Source of the DNA: Certhia americana
Taxonomy: Eukaryota > Chordata > Aves > Passeriformes > Certhiidae
Reading direction: 5' to 3'
Length of the DNA stretch: 64,000 nucleotides
NCBI GenBank assembly: GCA_018697195.1
Contig: CM031861.1
Coordinates: 937,994 to 1,001,993, forward strand
The first letter of the stretch is position 1. Every line of letters begins with the position of its first letter. A program made the position numbers and the translations under genes. Shown piece by piece: positions 1-12,448 of this stretch. Under the pieces are notes generated by a model. The model was not told the origin of the DNA. It made no database searches and worked only from the letters and a program-made list of their open reading frames with translations.

Positions 1-3000
1 CGAGGGCTGCCCCAGGCGTGAGTCACAATCCTGGCACCACCAGCTCTGTCGGCGTCCTTGCCCCGTCCCTGTCGTGTCCCGCCGGCAGCCCTGGGGCGGT
101 GGCAGGTTAGATGGACAGCGTGAGATGCCATGGGGGACACTGTGGGGTGTCCAGGTCTCTGCCAGGGTCCCGTTCCCAGGGTTGGGCAGCCGGGACTGGC
201 TGTGGGGGCTGCCTGGGCTGCTGATCCAGCTGCGGCAGGGGGGACCGGGCTGAGCCTCGATGTCCCCGCCAAGCTGGCAATTGGTGTCCTCGCCATCGGG
301 GCTCGAGGCAGGGTGGGGAGGCCACTTCTGCTCTCTGTGGCCAGCGGGCAAGTGGAGGTGGCCTCCTCCCACCCCCTTGTCACCTCAGCTCTGCTGCCAT
401 GGTTCCTGCAGCAGGTCCCCCTGGGATGAGCTGGGGCGATCTTTGATCTCCAGATCCCTTCCTGCCCTGCCCATTTTTACACTGCCTCCTCTGTGCCTGT
501 CCTGCAGGCAGTCAATACAGCTCGACGCTGCACTCCTTCAGCTCACGCTCCCAGAGCAATGGCGTGGACCCCAAAGCCTCGGTAGGTACCAGGGCTCCAT
601 CCCTCCCACCACCTCTGCTGTGCTGAGGAGAGCTCTGAGCTCCCCTGGTGGGGACGGAGGGATGGACTCCTAACCTTCCATTTTTCCCCCTGCAGCTGTA
701 CCAGCCACTGGCCAAGAAGGATTTCGGCACGCTGCGGGGCAGCAGCTGGTCCTCACGCTCGGCCGTGGACCTCACCCCGCACAAGCGCATGGCCACCATC
801 AGCAACGGGGGCCCGGCTAAGGGCCGTGCCTACGTCGCCGGCTACGCGGCCTCGCAGGTGGCCACCGCCTCGCCACGGCCCAGCTCCTTCCACGAGCGCA
901 ACTTCCGCTGCCGGCAGAACCTGGACACGCTGTCGCTGCGCTCCCTGCGCCTGGCCGACGGGCCCCTCCCGCTCGCCGACGACCGCTACAGCGTCCTGTC
1001 GGAGCAGTTGGACGTGCCGGGGCACCGGCAGCTCTACAAGAGCCAGGCCGGTGGCGGCTTCGGCCGCTCCTTCACCTTCGAGAGGCAGCTGAGCTCCGGC
1101 ACTGCCGCCAAGGCCGCCTGCGACTGGCTGGACGGTGCCGAGGGGCCGCCGAGCCGCACCATCCGCGCGCCCGCCATGCGCACGCTCCAGCGCTTCCAGA
1201 GCAACAACCGCTCGCGGCTGAGCGCCGGCTCCTTCGGCACGGTGCCGGCGGGAGGCAGCGGCGCCTTCCTGGGGCTGGGGGAGCACAGCTCCCGTGCCCC
1301 CTCCGTGCGCAGCCTGGCAGAGTCCGGCCACCACCTCGCGGAGCCGCGCGCCGTGGAGATGTACAACGGGCACAGCACGCTGCTCGGGCACCACGCCGGC
1401 GGGTGAGGGCCGCGGGCTGCTCTGGGTGTCTTGGGCCTTGTGCCTTCTGTGGTCACTTGCTGGGGGAGGGCGAGCCCCTCCAGCTCCCACTTGGCACGAG
1501 GGATATTGGGAAGAGGGGTGGAATGGTGGGTGCAGCTTAGTCCTGTGGTGATGGACCACAGCACAGGCTGACCTCCGAGTGCATCCTGCCTCTGACCCTG
1601 GCTCCTCCATGGACACATCCTGAGACATGGCAGGAGGAGGATGCTCATCCCCCTGGGAATGGAGTCCCATGGCTCGAATGCAGTGCGGAGGAGATGGGTT
1701 GGTGGGGCTCCTTGGAGATGGGGTACATAGTGGGGGTGCAGAGGTGGAGGATCCTTTGGGATGCTCTGCTGGGACTCACCCGGCTGTGGTTCCAGATTTG
1801 ATGACATCGACCTGCCCTCGGCAGTGAAGTACCTGATCGCCAGTGACCCCAACCTGCAGGTGCTGGGTGCTGCCTACCTGCAGCACAAGTGCTACAGTGA
1901 CAGCAGCGCCAAGAAGCAGGTGAGCCCCTGGAAGGGTGGGAGAAAAGGTTTTCCCAGCGGGAGCAGGGGATTTCCCAGTCCCTCTGACACCGCAGGCAGG
2001 CACAAGGGCTGGAGGGAGCCCTGGGAGCGCCGTGTGTCTGACCCCTTGGGCTGTCCCCCAGGCCCGCAGCCTGCAGGCCATGCCCAAGCTGGTGAAGCTG
2101 TTCAACAGCCCAAACCAGGAGGTGCAGCGCCACGCCACCGGCGCCATGCGCAACCTCATCTACGACAACGCTGAGAACAAGCTGGCGCTGGTGGAGGAGA
2201 ACGGCATCTACGAGCTCATGCGCACCCTGCGGGAGCCCGACGATGAGCTCCGCAAGAACGTCACAGGTTGGGGACAACGGTGGGGTGGGCAGGGGTCCCC
2301 CTCGCCTGGGGGCGGCACTCCCCTCGTGTGAGTGGAGCTGGGATGATGCTCCACGGGGTGATCTCTTTGCTTGGTTGTCACCAGCATGAGCCCCCCGGGG
2401 AGGGGAGTTGGGGTGGATATGCTCTCCATCCATTCCAGTACTGAGGGTCCCTCTCCGCAGGGATCCTTTGGAATCTGTCCTCCAGTGACAACCTGAAGGA
2501 CCGCCTGGCCCGGGACACGCTGGAGCAGCTCACAGACCTGGTTCTGGTCCCTCTCTCTGGACTGGGGGGCTCGGGTGTCATCCAGCAGAACCCCTCAGAG
2601 GCAGAGATCTTTTATAACTCCACAGGCTTTCTCAGGTATCTCTTCCAAGTCCTCCCACTGGGAGCAAAGTTTTGGAGGGAGGAAGAGACAGGAGCACTGT
2701 CTGCAGAGCTCTTTTTTGGGCTTAGGAAGGGGTGGCTGTGGGGGATCCCCTTCTCTCCATGACAGAACCCCGTTCCCATGCAGGAACCTGAGCTCTGCCA
2801 GCCAGCAGACCCGGCAGAAGATGCGTGAGTGCCATGGGCTGGTGGACTCCATGATCCACTATGTGAACAGCTCCCTGGAGGTGGGGAAGTCGGAGGACAA
2901 GGTGAGCCCCTGAGCTGGTGCTGGGGGGTTAAAGTGCTGCTTTCCCATCCTGTTGTGCAAAGACACATCTCAATGTCATGCTGGGAGAACCAGCCTAGCT

Positions 3001-5187
3001 CCATCCAGGCTCATCACTGGGCACAGCTGGTGTCATGACTCTGCCATGGAGTGTCCCAGCTGGACACACCCTGCAGGTGGCCCAGGGATGACACCCTCAT
3101 GTTCCCTGTGCCCCCCAGAGCGTGGAGAATGCTGTCTGTGTCCTGCGCAACCTCTCCTACCGCCTGTACGACGAGATGCCCCCGTCCTCGCTGCAGCGCC
3201 TCGAGGGCCACCGGAGGAATGCAGGTGGCACGGTGACAGGGGAGCTGGTGGGCTGCTTCAGCCCCCAGAGCAAGAAAGCCCGGGAGGTCAGTGGGGGCAC
3301 ATCCTGGCCGTGTCACTGGGGTGGGGTTGGCACTGGGAAGCGCTGGCAGCGGAGGTGATGCCAGGGCGGAGGTGGACGCCAGCCTCGACTGGTGGGTGGG
3401 ACGCACAGGTGAGCTCAGCGGAGGGTGAATCAGGTGTTTGGGGTGAATCAGGGTGCTGAATCCCGCTTTTCCATGCCATGGGGCATGTTGCAGCCAGGGT
3501 GACCTGCCAGCTCCCTGCCCAGCAGTTCAGGCCAGGCAGGCAGGGAAAAGGGAACACTGGTACCGAGAGACACTGCAGAGGGGACACCCCCGGAATCTAA
3601 CAGTGCCCCTCTCTGTCCCTCAGCACTACCTGAATGCGGACATCGTCACCTTCACGGAGGTCTCCAAGGACCCCAAGGGCATGGAGTGGCTCTGGAACCC
3701 ACAGATCGTGGGCATCTACAACCGGCTGCTGCAGCGCTGCGAGCTCAACAAGCACACGACGGAGGCGGCCTCAGGCGCCCTGCAGAACATCACAGCCGGG
3801 GACCGCAGGGTGAGGCCTGGGGAGAGCAGGGGGGTCCCCACCGCCTGCTGGGAAGGAACGCGTGGGCAGGGTTCAGCCTGACCCGCTCCTGGTGAGCGGG
3901 AGGAGGAGGGAGGGAGCTGGCGGAGTCTCCAAGGGGCTGTTTGCCTTGCAGTGGGCGGGTGTGCTGAGCCGGCTGGCGCTGGAGCAGGAGCGCATCCTGA
4001 ATCCCGTGCTGGACCGTGTCCGCACCGCCGACCACCACCAGCTGCGCTCCCTCACCGGCCTCATCCGCAACCTGTCCCGCCACGCCCGCAACAAAGATGA
4101 GATGTGTGAGTGCCGGGGCTGAACTAGGGCTGGGGGGTGTGCTTCCCAACCTTTTCCTTTGCCTTCCGTCAGCCCCATCCTGCCTGCTGCATGTGGGCTG
4201 CTCCATCCCCTGTTCCCAGGCCACCAGCCCTGATGTGCCCTTTGCCCACAGCCACCAAGGTGGTCAGCCACCTGATCGAGAAGCTGCCAGGGAGTGCTGG
4301 GGACAAGGCTCCGCCTGCCGATGTCATCGTGAACATCATCGCCGTGCTCAACAACCTGGTGGTGGAGAGCCCCATGGCTGCCCGTGACATTGTCTACTTC
4401 GACGGCCTCAGGAAGCTCTTCTTCATCAAGAAGCGACGGGACAGGTGAGAGCTGCCATGCCCCAGCTCACACCTGGGCTCTTGTCCTGCTCTCCTCTCTC
4501 ACCCTGCTCCAGCGCAGTGGAAGAGGGTCACAAGTTTCCCTTCCCAAGGCTTGGTGTTGGGAGTCCCCAGACTGGCTCAGAGTAGTCTTGTGGCCACCTG
4601 CCTGCCCTTTGTCATCTCATAAGGACACCCCACCATCGCCACAGCTGTCTTTTCTCATCAGGGAACCTCTCCCTGCTCCTGCTTCTCCCCATCTGCGCTA
4701 AACTTCCAATTCCTCTGGGCCCCTCTGGGGTGGTCTCCTTGATCTGGTGAGCGCTGTCCCATGTTCTGTGGTCCCCAAAACCTCATTGCATCCTGTCCCT
4801 TTCTCAGCTCGGACAATGAGAAGTCCTCCCGAGCCGCTGCCAGCCTCCTGGGAAACATGTGGCAGTACACCAAGCTCCACCGGGACTTCAAGATGGTACG
4901 TACCCATTCCAGGGCCTCCTGCAGCCAATGGGAGGATCCCTAGGGAATCAAGGCCAGAGGATTCATCCTGGAGAGTGAGGTCACCCAAATGCTTCCCAGG
5001 ATATGGCAGGGCCCCACTCCACACCTGCTTTTCCTTGGGTGTGGGAATATCCCGGAGTGTTGTCCTCGTGCAGGTGGGGTGGGGATGGTGTTGGCCCATC
5101 ATTCCTGGAGCAGAGGGGCTCCATGTGTCTGATGGAGCTGTCTCTTTGCAGAAGGGGTACCGGAAGGAGGACTTCCTCAGCCTGTGA
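1..5187 (+). CDS. PKP3: Plakophilin-3, 5'-truncated by window edge
   Basis: Plakophilin-3 is an armadillo-repeat protein of the desmosomal plaque; it links desmosomal cadherins and desmoplakin in epithelia and also occurs in the nucleus and cytoplasm. Thirteen exons join in phase to give about 747 residues, against about 797 in the human protein; the missing part is the start of exon 1, left of the window. The large exon at 696-1402 encodes the head region, with SWSSRSAVDL, DTLSLRSLRL, SRTIRAPA and RTLQRFQS. From 1796 on the armadillo domain is read, with FDDIDLPSAVKYL, QEVQRHATGAMRNLIYDN, DDELRKNVTGILWNLSS, KMRECHGLVD, ENAVCVLRNLSYRLYDE, TTEAASGALQNITAGDRR, HHQLRSLTGLIRNLSR and the C-terminal KGYRKEDFLSL, followed by TGA at 5185-5187. 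These match PKP3 rather than PKP1, PKP2 or PKP4. It lies tail to tail with SIGIRR. No frameshift or premature stop was seen. Confidence 0.96.
1..5187 (+). other. PKP3: PKP3 exon map
   Basis: Coding exons placed from GT-AG boundaries and reading phase: 1-17 (3' end of the first coding exon; donor GTGAGT at 18), 508-581, 696-1402, 1796-1919, 2062-2266, 2461-2635, 2784-2901, 3119-3286, 3624-3809, 3952-4105, 4252-4444, 4808-4895 and 5152-5187. The phases are consistent throughout. The 17-base piece is the least certain: it reads EGCPR before the junction to SQYSSTLHSFSSRSQ, which resembles the human RGQYHT...FSSRSQ region. All introns here are under 500 bases. Confidence 0.88.
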
Positions 5188-6415
5188 GGACACCCTGGAA
5201 GCTGGAATGCCTTGCTGGGATGCTCTGTGCTGCCAGCCATGCCGTGGGGAGGCTGCTCGCCAGCAGACCCCCTACTCTGTAGCCTAATCCCTACATCCCA
5301 TGCACCTCCCCTCTCCACTGGGTCCCCTTCCCTGGCTAGGGGACACTTGTCCTCCCTCCTGCTCAGCCTTAAACACAGCAGCTGCTTTTGACTCTGCTGT
5401 GGGGCCCCACTGGGACCCCAGTTGGGGGGGGGGCTGCCCCATGGCACCCCCTTGGGGCCCTCCCCATTCAGGCAGCTGTCTGCAAAACTTGGCTTGTCCT
5501 GTAGCTTGACAGGGGGGCAGGAGCTGTAGGGAGTTGGGAAGGCTCCTGTAGAGCAATTCTGGGGCAAGGGGGCTTCTGGGGATGCTTCATGCCAACTCCC
5601 TGAGCCGCGGGGCCGGGGGAATGTCTGTGCCCTGTGCCAGCGTGGGATGTGCTGTGGGGTTACACTTTTGTTCTGCCCTGGCTGGGTGGGGATGGGGCTT
5701 TGCATGGCTTGGGGGCTTAGAGGGCTCTGAGGTGGCTTCCCACAGTTTATGGGGTGGCACAGTGCCTGCAGGGAGCTGGGAAGTGATGCCGTGACAGTGC
5801 TGCCTTCCCCTTTTGCTAGAGAGGGTGGGCAGAGGGTTGTGTCTGATGGGGCTGCCTGTGCCCTCACTGCAGGAAGCCTGGGAGGGCCTCAGGGCCCCAT
5901 CTGTCACCCTGTGGGGATTGTTCAGCATGGCAGAGCTACTGCTGCTGCTCCTCACCAGCTGCTGCCTGGGCTGGGCCCTGCTGGCACAGCTGGAGCAGGA
6001 TCCGGGCAGGGCCATCCAGGTCGTGTTTGCTGAGCAGCAGCACCCCATGGGTGGGGAGATGGCCCCGGTGTCCCTGGTGCTGGGTGCAGATGGGTCCAAA
6101 GTTCTCCATGTCACGGTGGTGGCCGGGAGGGGACACATGGGTGGGCTGGGGGTGGCTTTGGGCTGCCGGTGGATTTGGGGCTGGGGGAGCCCCCACGCTT
6201 GGGGGCACAGGGCACCCCGGAGGGGATGATGTAGAGTAGGTAGAGGGGTGGGAGGATGGGGGGAGCGGACAGAGAAATTGGAGTGGCCCCCATGGTGAAC
6301 GGCACCGGTGCAGTCCTGGCTCAGGGTCACGGGGTGTTTGGATCTGCAGCTCTCTCTGTACAACCCCCCCAAGCCCTGTGTGCCCCTGAAATAAAGGCCT
6401 TGAGTGATGCCCACC
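5188..6415 (+). other. PKP3: PKP3 3' UTR
   Basis: No gene-like reading frame follows the PKP3 stop until the AATAAA at 6390-6395, so this 1.2 kb is read as the 3' untranslated region. The right edge, about 20 bases past the signal, is inferred. Several open frames on both strands here are low-complexity G/C-rich shadows and match no family I know. Confidence 0.75.
6390..6395 (+). promoter_or_regulatory. PKP3: PKP3 poly(A) signal
   Basis: A canonical AATAAA follows the PKP3 stop by 1.2 kb and is followed by GT-rich sequence. It is the first such hexamer I see on this strand after the stop. Confidence 0.75.
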
Positions 6416-6656
6416 TGTGCCTGCATTTGGATTGCACCTGGGAGGGGGAAAAGTGCCCCAGTGACACCAGTGCCATGGGGACACCAGCACAGGGTGAGCT
6501 CAGCCACGCCACACTCTGTGTCTGGCATGGCTCCGAGTTAGTGTGACAGGGACACTGGCATGGGAAGGACGGACCACAGCACTGCCTGCGGTGGGGAGGC
6601 CACCCCCACGTCACCTGTGTCCCCATCATGGACAGACCCAGTGTGTGCAGCAACCT

Positions 6657-6662
6657 TTTATT
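6657..6662 (-). promoter_or_regulatory. SIGIRR: SIGIRR poly(A) signal
   Basis: TTTATT on the plus strand reads AATAAA on the minus strand, about 330 bases after the SIGIRR stop. The implied 3' UTR is short, about 6640-6994. Confidence 0.75.
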
Positions 6663-6994
6663 GTCACGGGGGGTTTCCATGGGACAAAGGTGCTGCTGCC
6701 ACTCCTGTCGGGCACTCCCTGGGGCTGGGGCATGTTGTTCCTTGGAGAGCATCACCCATCCCAGCACTTGTCTATCCTGCAGGAAGAGCGTCCCTGCCGC
6801 CCACGGCAAGGGACAGGGCTCAGCCACCTGGGTGGCATCCACGGGTGGCACTGAGGTATTATGGGTAGGGTGCTCCTAGTGATGGTTTTCCAGTTTCCCA
6901 CTTTGGAGCCAGCTCCTGCTTTCCCAGCTTGGCCGTGGCTCTGATCCCGTAATTCCCGGGCTCCTCGGCCATGACCTGGTCCGTGTGTCCCTGC

Positions 6995-9696
6995 TCAGAT
7001 GTCATCCTCTGTCACCAGGCAGTAGAAATCCGTGCGGGCACCGTAGTTGCGCGATCCCAGATCCGAGACGTCGAGCTCGGAGCGGTGCCCGTCCCGCAGC
7101 TGCGCATCCTCCATCCCGCTGGACACTGGAGCCCCGGGAGTGCTGCGGCCGCCGAGGCGGGGTGGCAGGGGGCTTCCGAAGACGCGCCCTCGGAGGCCTG
7201 GCAGGAGCAGGGACATAAATTTAGGTGGAGGGGGAAGGAGCCACCCCGCCGCCAAAGGAGTGACCTCCAGCGGGCATCTGTCCCCTCAGGAGAAGCAGCG
7301 GGGACATGGACCTGTGCCGAGGTCCCCATCCGGGTCCAGGTCTCCCGGGTTGTCCAGGTAGCTGCTGTGCAGGATCAGCATGGGGTCCTTGTCCTCCTGC
7401 AGCTGGGTCTGCGGGTCCCCCACGCTCCCCGGGAAGGACACCTTGCGTGGCAGGGCCAGGCACAGCTCCTTCCAGAAGTCCGACGATGGGGTCTGGGGGT
7501 GCCGGCAGGGGATGAGCCGGGCCAGGATCACCGGAGCATGGCCCCGCACGGTTTCACGGGCTGGACTTGCTCTCCCCAGCGCCGGGAGCTTGGCCAAGGT
7601 GAGGGCTGTGCTCTGGCGTGGCACCGTGCCCATGCACCGGCGGAGAAACCGGCTGGACCTGCTGGAATGCTCCCCAAGGCTCCGGCTCCCAGCCTGGCCC
7701 CGAAATGGCTGGAGTGGCCCTGGGCCAAAGCTTCACTCTGGGAGCTGAGTCTGGGGAGGCCCTGAGTGTCAGGGGGTCCTGACCGTGCAGGTTTGGAGGG
7801 TGAGCTCCCGGATCCAGAGAGGGCTCTTCTGGTTGGGTTTTTAAATGTCCTCCAAAAGGCAAGTACCTTAACCTGCTCTTTAGCCCCGAGGTGCAGCCCC
7901 AGAGAGCGGCTGTGAGATTGACCCAAACTGGGGAGCTGGGAATGGATGGGGGTGCTGGTGGGATCCAGCTCGCACCATGGGGCAGCCCCAAAGGGCAGCA
8001 GAGAGACTGGCAGTGTGGGTTGCTGGGGAGGAAAAGGGGGTTCTGGTGGGGTGGGTCAGGATCCTGCTTGGCACTCACCATGGAGCCAGCTCTCCAAACC
8101 AGCAGAGTCACAGTGCTTCGGTGCTGCTTCAGCAGGGTGATGGCGGGGTGAGTGATCTCCCGGTACTGGCTCTCAAAGACAATGAAGATGGGTTTCCTGG
8201 AAAGCTCCAGCAGCCTCCAGAGCCCTTCCCTGTGAGACAGGTGGGTGACAGGAAGTTGAGGGACCTGCCAGCCCCTCTCCACTTCTGTGGGAGCTGCTCT
8301 GCTCCTACCTGAAGCTGCTGTTGCACCAATCCCGCTCCAGGTACGCGACAGAGAGCACCACGATGAGGCGCCGGCACCGGCTGACATTCATGATGAGGTC
8401 AGCTGATGGTTCTGAGGGCAAAAAGGATGTCAAGCCCCCAGGTCCCTGTGTCAGCCCCTGCCCAGCCCTGCCTGGTGCCTACCTGAGTTGGGCAGGATGT
8501 TCTGCTCGTCCAGGAAGAGCTTGTAGCCATGGCGGTTTTCCAGCTGCGGCTTCATGATGAAGTGGACGAACTTTCGGTCATCGGGGGCAGTGGCATGGGA
8601 GACATAGGCATCATACAGCTTCCCATCTGAGGAGATCCACAGAGCAGGGATAACATGGGAAGGGCTATAAGCCCCCAGACCATGGGAGGCTGTTCCCAGC
8701 AGGGTGTCACCTCCGGCTCACCGTTGATCTCCAGCTCTCCATAGCGGTCCCGGTACCAGAGGAGCACATTCAGGCGGCACTGGACATAGAGCACAGCCAG
8801 GAGCACCAGGAGCACCAGGACCAGGAGGGCTGCCAGCACCGCTGGCACATGTCCTGCCGCCTCTGCCAGGACATAGAAAGGCACGGTGAGCAGCATACCA
8901 TGTTTGCTGCAGGTTTGCACCCCGATGTGGGAGAGGCAGCAGGGCCCCTATCACTCTTCTCAATCCCCCCATGCACCTGGGCACTCTGTGGGATGCCCTC
9001 TCCCTGTAACCCTACCTGCTTGCTGCAGGGTGAAGGTGGCCGTGGCGTTGCTGATCCAGCAGGCAAACACCCCGAAATCGGCATTGTGGGTGAGGTTGAG
9101 CTGCAGGATGCTGGCCAGGAACTGCTCCGAGGAGTTTTGGCCAGACCTGATGGGACGTGGGGATGCTGTGGGTCGGGCTGTGTGGTGACACCCCCCACAA
9201 AGCAGATAGATGGATGTCCCCAGGGCAGGCTCCTTACCAGACAGTGTTCTGGCTGTTCCCACTGCCCAGCCACTGCCCATCCTTGCTCCAGGCAGGAATG
9301 GGCTGGCAGTGCTCAGTGCCTGCCCAGCGCACGGTGCAGTTCAGCTCAACCTGGCTCCCCAGCACCAGGTCCAGCGTCTCATTGGCAGCCGGCACCAGGA
9401 TTTCGGGGGGCACACTGCAAAGGTCTGGGGGCACAGAGGGCAGGGGGTTTGGATGGGAAAGTTGATCCAGCTCCCACCAGGGCACTTGAGTGCTGTAGCC
9501 ATCCCGGAAAAACAAGCTCTGCCTTGGGGTCTGGCAGTGAGTGGTGTTCGTGGCTGTTTAGCAACAGGATGAGCCGGTTTGGGGGGCTGGGAAGGACCCT
9601 CAGCACCCTAAGAGGTGACACCAGAGCAGCTGAGCCTGCACAGGGATCCTTCCCAGCTGAGAACAGGGGAGAATTGGAATTTCACCTACCTGCCAT
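6995..9696 (-). CDS. SIGIRR: Single Ig and TIR domain receptor (SIGIRR/TIR8/IL-1R8)
   Basis: SIGIRR is a plasma-membrane inhibitory member of the IL-1R/TLR family that dampens IL-1, IL-18 and TLR signalling and serves as an IL-37 co-receptor in mammals. Nine coding exons splice in phase to 412 residues (human 410). Residues 3-108 form one Ig domain with ELNCTV, a WSKDG strand and GVFACWISN, plus several N-x-S/T sites. The transmembrane helix is about 115-135, followed by [19 protein letters not shown]. The TIR domain runs from about 158 with [35 protein letters not shown] and SDFWKEL. The tail ends in [13 protein letters not shown] and YCLVTEDDI. Cys213 and Leu297 occupy the positions where activating IL-1 receptors carry Ser and Tyr, a SIGIRR hallmark. 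The start ATG (9694-9696, context GCACGCCATGG) sits in a 7-base coding exon, and no signal peptide is predicted, as in the human protein. Confidence 0.96.
6995..9696 (-). other. SIGIRR: SIGIRR exon map
   Basis: Coding exons in transcript order, with plus-strand coordinates: 9690-9696 (ATG GCA G), 9238-9424 and 9016-9146 (Ig domain), 8722-8862 (transmembrane), 8483-8626, 8309-8402, 8079-8229, 7312-7492, and 6995-7197 (stop TGA at 6995-6997). Lengths sum to 1239 bases, or 413 codons including the stop. Every junction keeps the frame. Any 5' UTR exons lie above 9696 and were not identified. Confidence 0.9.
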
Positions 9697-12330
9697 GGCG
9701 TGCTCAGGTGACAGGCGTGGGCGCTGCCGGCATCTCACGTGGTGTCTTCTGGGGGGGTGCAAAGTCCACCTGCCTCTGCCACAGGGCGGGCTGGGCCTGG
9801 GACAGACCAGGAATAGTTCTGTGAGTACTGGCACAAGGAGGGCCTGGCAACCTCCATCAGCCCCCGCAGCAATTCTGTCTGGGGGTGGTGGGTGCTGTTC
9901 TGTGAGAAAGCCAAAGCCACGTCCCACCCACAGCCTGGTGGACACTGTGTCACCTGCCCTCCCTGCACAGACTCCCAGCCTGGCTTTCCCAACCATGAAT
10001 TTATGCGTGGGAGGTGATTAATCACCAGCTGGGGGTAGCAGGATTTAGAAAATGTGCCTTCAGCCCAAATTCAAAACCAAGGTGTGGAAATGAGCTCAGC
10101 TTTGGGAAAAAAACACAGCTTTGGGGGTCTCAGTGGTATGTCCTTCACCTGCCCCTGCCTGGGCTGCAGAGCTGCCTCCAGCCTGACATGCCCTTGAACC
10201 TGCTAATTACCAGCGGTCTGGTTTGTTTATGGAAACACAGCCTCCCACCTGGAGAGCTCCCCTGTGAGCGCAGCGTTCCTGGTGCGTTGGGAGCTTCGGT
10301 GTGTTGCTACCCTGTGGTTGTGCCCAGGGATTGGCACGGCTGCACAGCATTCCAGGCAAGCAGGGGGAACAGGGATGGCCCACAGGGTCCTCCCCCAGCT
10401 GGCATCACCAGCGGTGTCACTGCAATGGCCCCATGGGAAGAGGTGGATACTGGGAGTAAACAGCGGAGCAGAGCCCGGCAAGGCCGGGCTCCTCTCTCCC
10501 CACACACCTGTTGTGGGTGATGCGGGTGCTGGGGCTGAGGTGGGAGTCTCAGGGATGTCACGGTGCCAGTGTTTCCATGGTAAACACCCGGCCTAACTCT
10601 GGGAGTCAGGAGGAGTGAAAGGCTCTCCCAGGGCTCCTCTTTGCTCTGGAGCTTCAGCACTCCTGGATGCACCCTGATTTTGGGTAGGAGCAGGTCCCCC
10701 CATGTTTGTTGGCGTGGAATGGGAAGGGGAGGTCTGTGGTGCTGCCTGGCTTGGAGCAGGGATGCAGGCACGGTGCTTCCTTCTGGAACAGGCTAGTTGC
10801 AGGCTTGGGGTGAAACCAGGGATCAAGGTACGCAAGAGACAAAATACATGTTCAGCTTGACCAGCTGGAAGTGATTTATACCTAAAGGATTAACTGAGTT
10901 TCTCCACGGCCAGGGAAGGAAGGGGATGGGATGGAGATGAGCCAGCCCACCTGGATTTCACATGGAGAAAGGGTGGGAGACGTTCACGTGGGTGGCGTGG
11001 GGATGTCTCTGCCTGGCACGATGCTCCGGCTCTGCACCTGGATGGGTCACTCCTAAGCCATTTCCTCTGCTGGTCATAATAAGGAAGCTCCAACAAGCTG
11101 CAGCCTGGCCAAGGGGTGTGGAGAGGCCCCAAACCCCCCGGAGCTCTTTGCTCCAGGGAACGACAGTACCGGAGTGGGTGCTGGGGCTGCTGAGTGCCAG
11201 GGAGGGAGGAGCACCGTGCAGCGCTGGCTCCCATTTCCCACCTCCTGGCGTGGGGACACCCCGGATTTGAGGCAGAGGACCGTGTGGATATTGTGGGCTG
11301 GTAAAAGATGGCTGGGCGTGGCGTCCCTGCAGCACGGCCATGGGGAAAGCGAGGAGGGCAGGGAGGCACCGTGGAGAGGGAGTTGTGGGGTGGGTGTGCC
11401 GAGGGAGCAAGCGGGATGGAGAGCTGGAGGAGAGCGAAGGAGAGCCAGAATGGGAACGCACAGGGAATGGGGAGAGGGTGAAACCCTGCTGACCTCATCT
11501 GAGGTGGCTTCAGCATGGAAAGGGAAGCAGAACAGAACTGCATTTACCTTTGGAGCTTCCCCAGCCGCAGGCTTCCTGCTAGTCGCCTCCTGCTTGAGCC
11601 GACCCGACCGGCCAGATCAGTGCTTGGAATTTCTGGGTTTTTTTTCTTTCTGTTTTAATAGTTTATCTATTTCTCCTCCCAGTTCAGCCCCTGCCCTCGG
11701 CCGGGCGCTCCCGCTGCCCCAATCCCCAGGCGCCAAGCCCATGGGAAGGGCTGGCTGTCCCTCCCTCCTACTGCTCCACCTCCACCTGAACCTGCGGGGG
11801 GAAAAATTCAACGACTTCGGCTTCAGGGCAGGGAAAAAGAGAGGCAAAAAGAGAAAAGAAGAGGGGGACAGCAGCACACCCAGCAGGTGTCACAAGGCTT
11901 GGGGGCCAAGGAGGAGCCCTCTGGTTTTCCATGGCTGGAGGAGCCGACAGAGGTGTCAGAGGAAGAAGAAACCTGCCATTAGCTGTGCCTGTGAGCATCG
12001 TGGGGTCTCCTGTTTGTTTCCTTCTCCTTCCTTTCCTTCTCTCTGTGCCTTTAGAGCCTTTTTGCCAGATGTAGCTGGTGCTGGAGGTGATTGCTCCGGC
12101 TGGCAATGGCCGTGGGGAGCCGGATCTGGCCACGGCCACTGGTGAACAGAAGGTATCCCCTGTGCTAATTACCATGGGATTGATTAGAGCCTCGACATGC
12201 CCCGGGCACGGATGTGGTCACAGCAGCACCAGCAGCCTCTGGACAAACACTAGCCTGAGCCACAAAAGCATCAAACAGCACATGATTGGAGGCCAAAAAG
12301 GGAAGAAGAGGGCCACGGGTGCAGTGTATG

Positions 12331-12448
12331 TATTTATATATATGTGTGTGTGTGTGTTTATATATGTTTAATAAGAATATAGTATTACATTTAATATTAC
12401 ATAAATATATGTAGAAGTGTATTGAATAACTATGTATATATAAATACA
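12331..12448. repeat. AT-rich / (TG)n microsatellite
   Basis: Alternating TA and TG dinucleotides (TATATATATGTGTGTGTG core), then about 80 bases of A/T-rich sequence with repeated ATATAT and ATTACAT motifs. It stands out sharply from the G/C-rich flanks. Confidence 0.8.

Noticed and set aside
753..1852. Long minus-strand frames opposite PKP3 exon 696-1402
   Set aside because: They are shadows of the G/C-rich PKP3 head exon, whose plus-strand frame has clear plakophilin motifs.
4698..5867. 389-codon minus-strand open frame over the PKP3 3' end
   Set aside because: It runs antisense through real PKP3 exons and introns, is proline/glycine-rich from G/C bias, and matches no family.
8079..8626. 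TIR domain as part of a defence-like or novel immune system
   Set aside because: The TIR exons are part of an intact vertebrate SIGIRR receptor with Ig and transmembrane exons in phase.
11174..12145. 323-codon plus-strand open frame in the SIGIRR-ANO9 interval
   Set aside because: Low-complexity composition, no domain, no splice context and no similarity to any protein I know; the G/C content explains its length.
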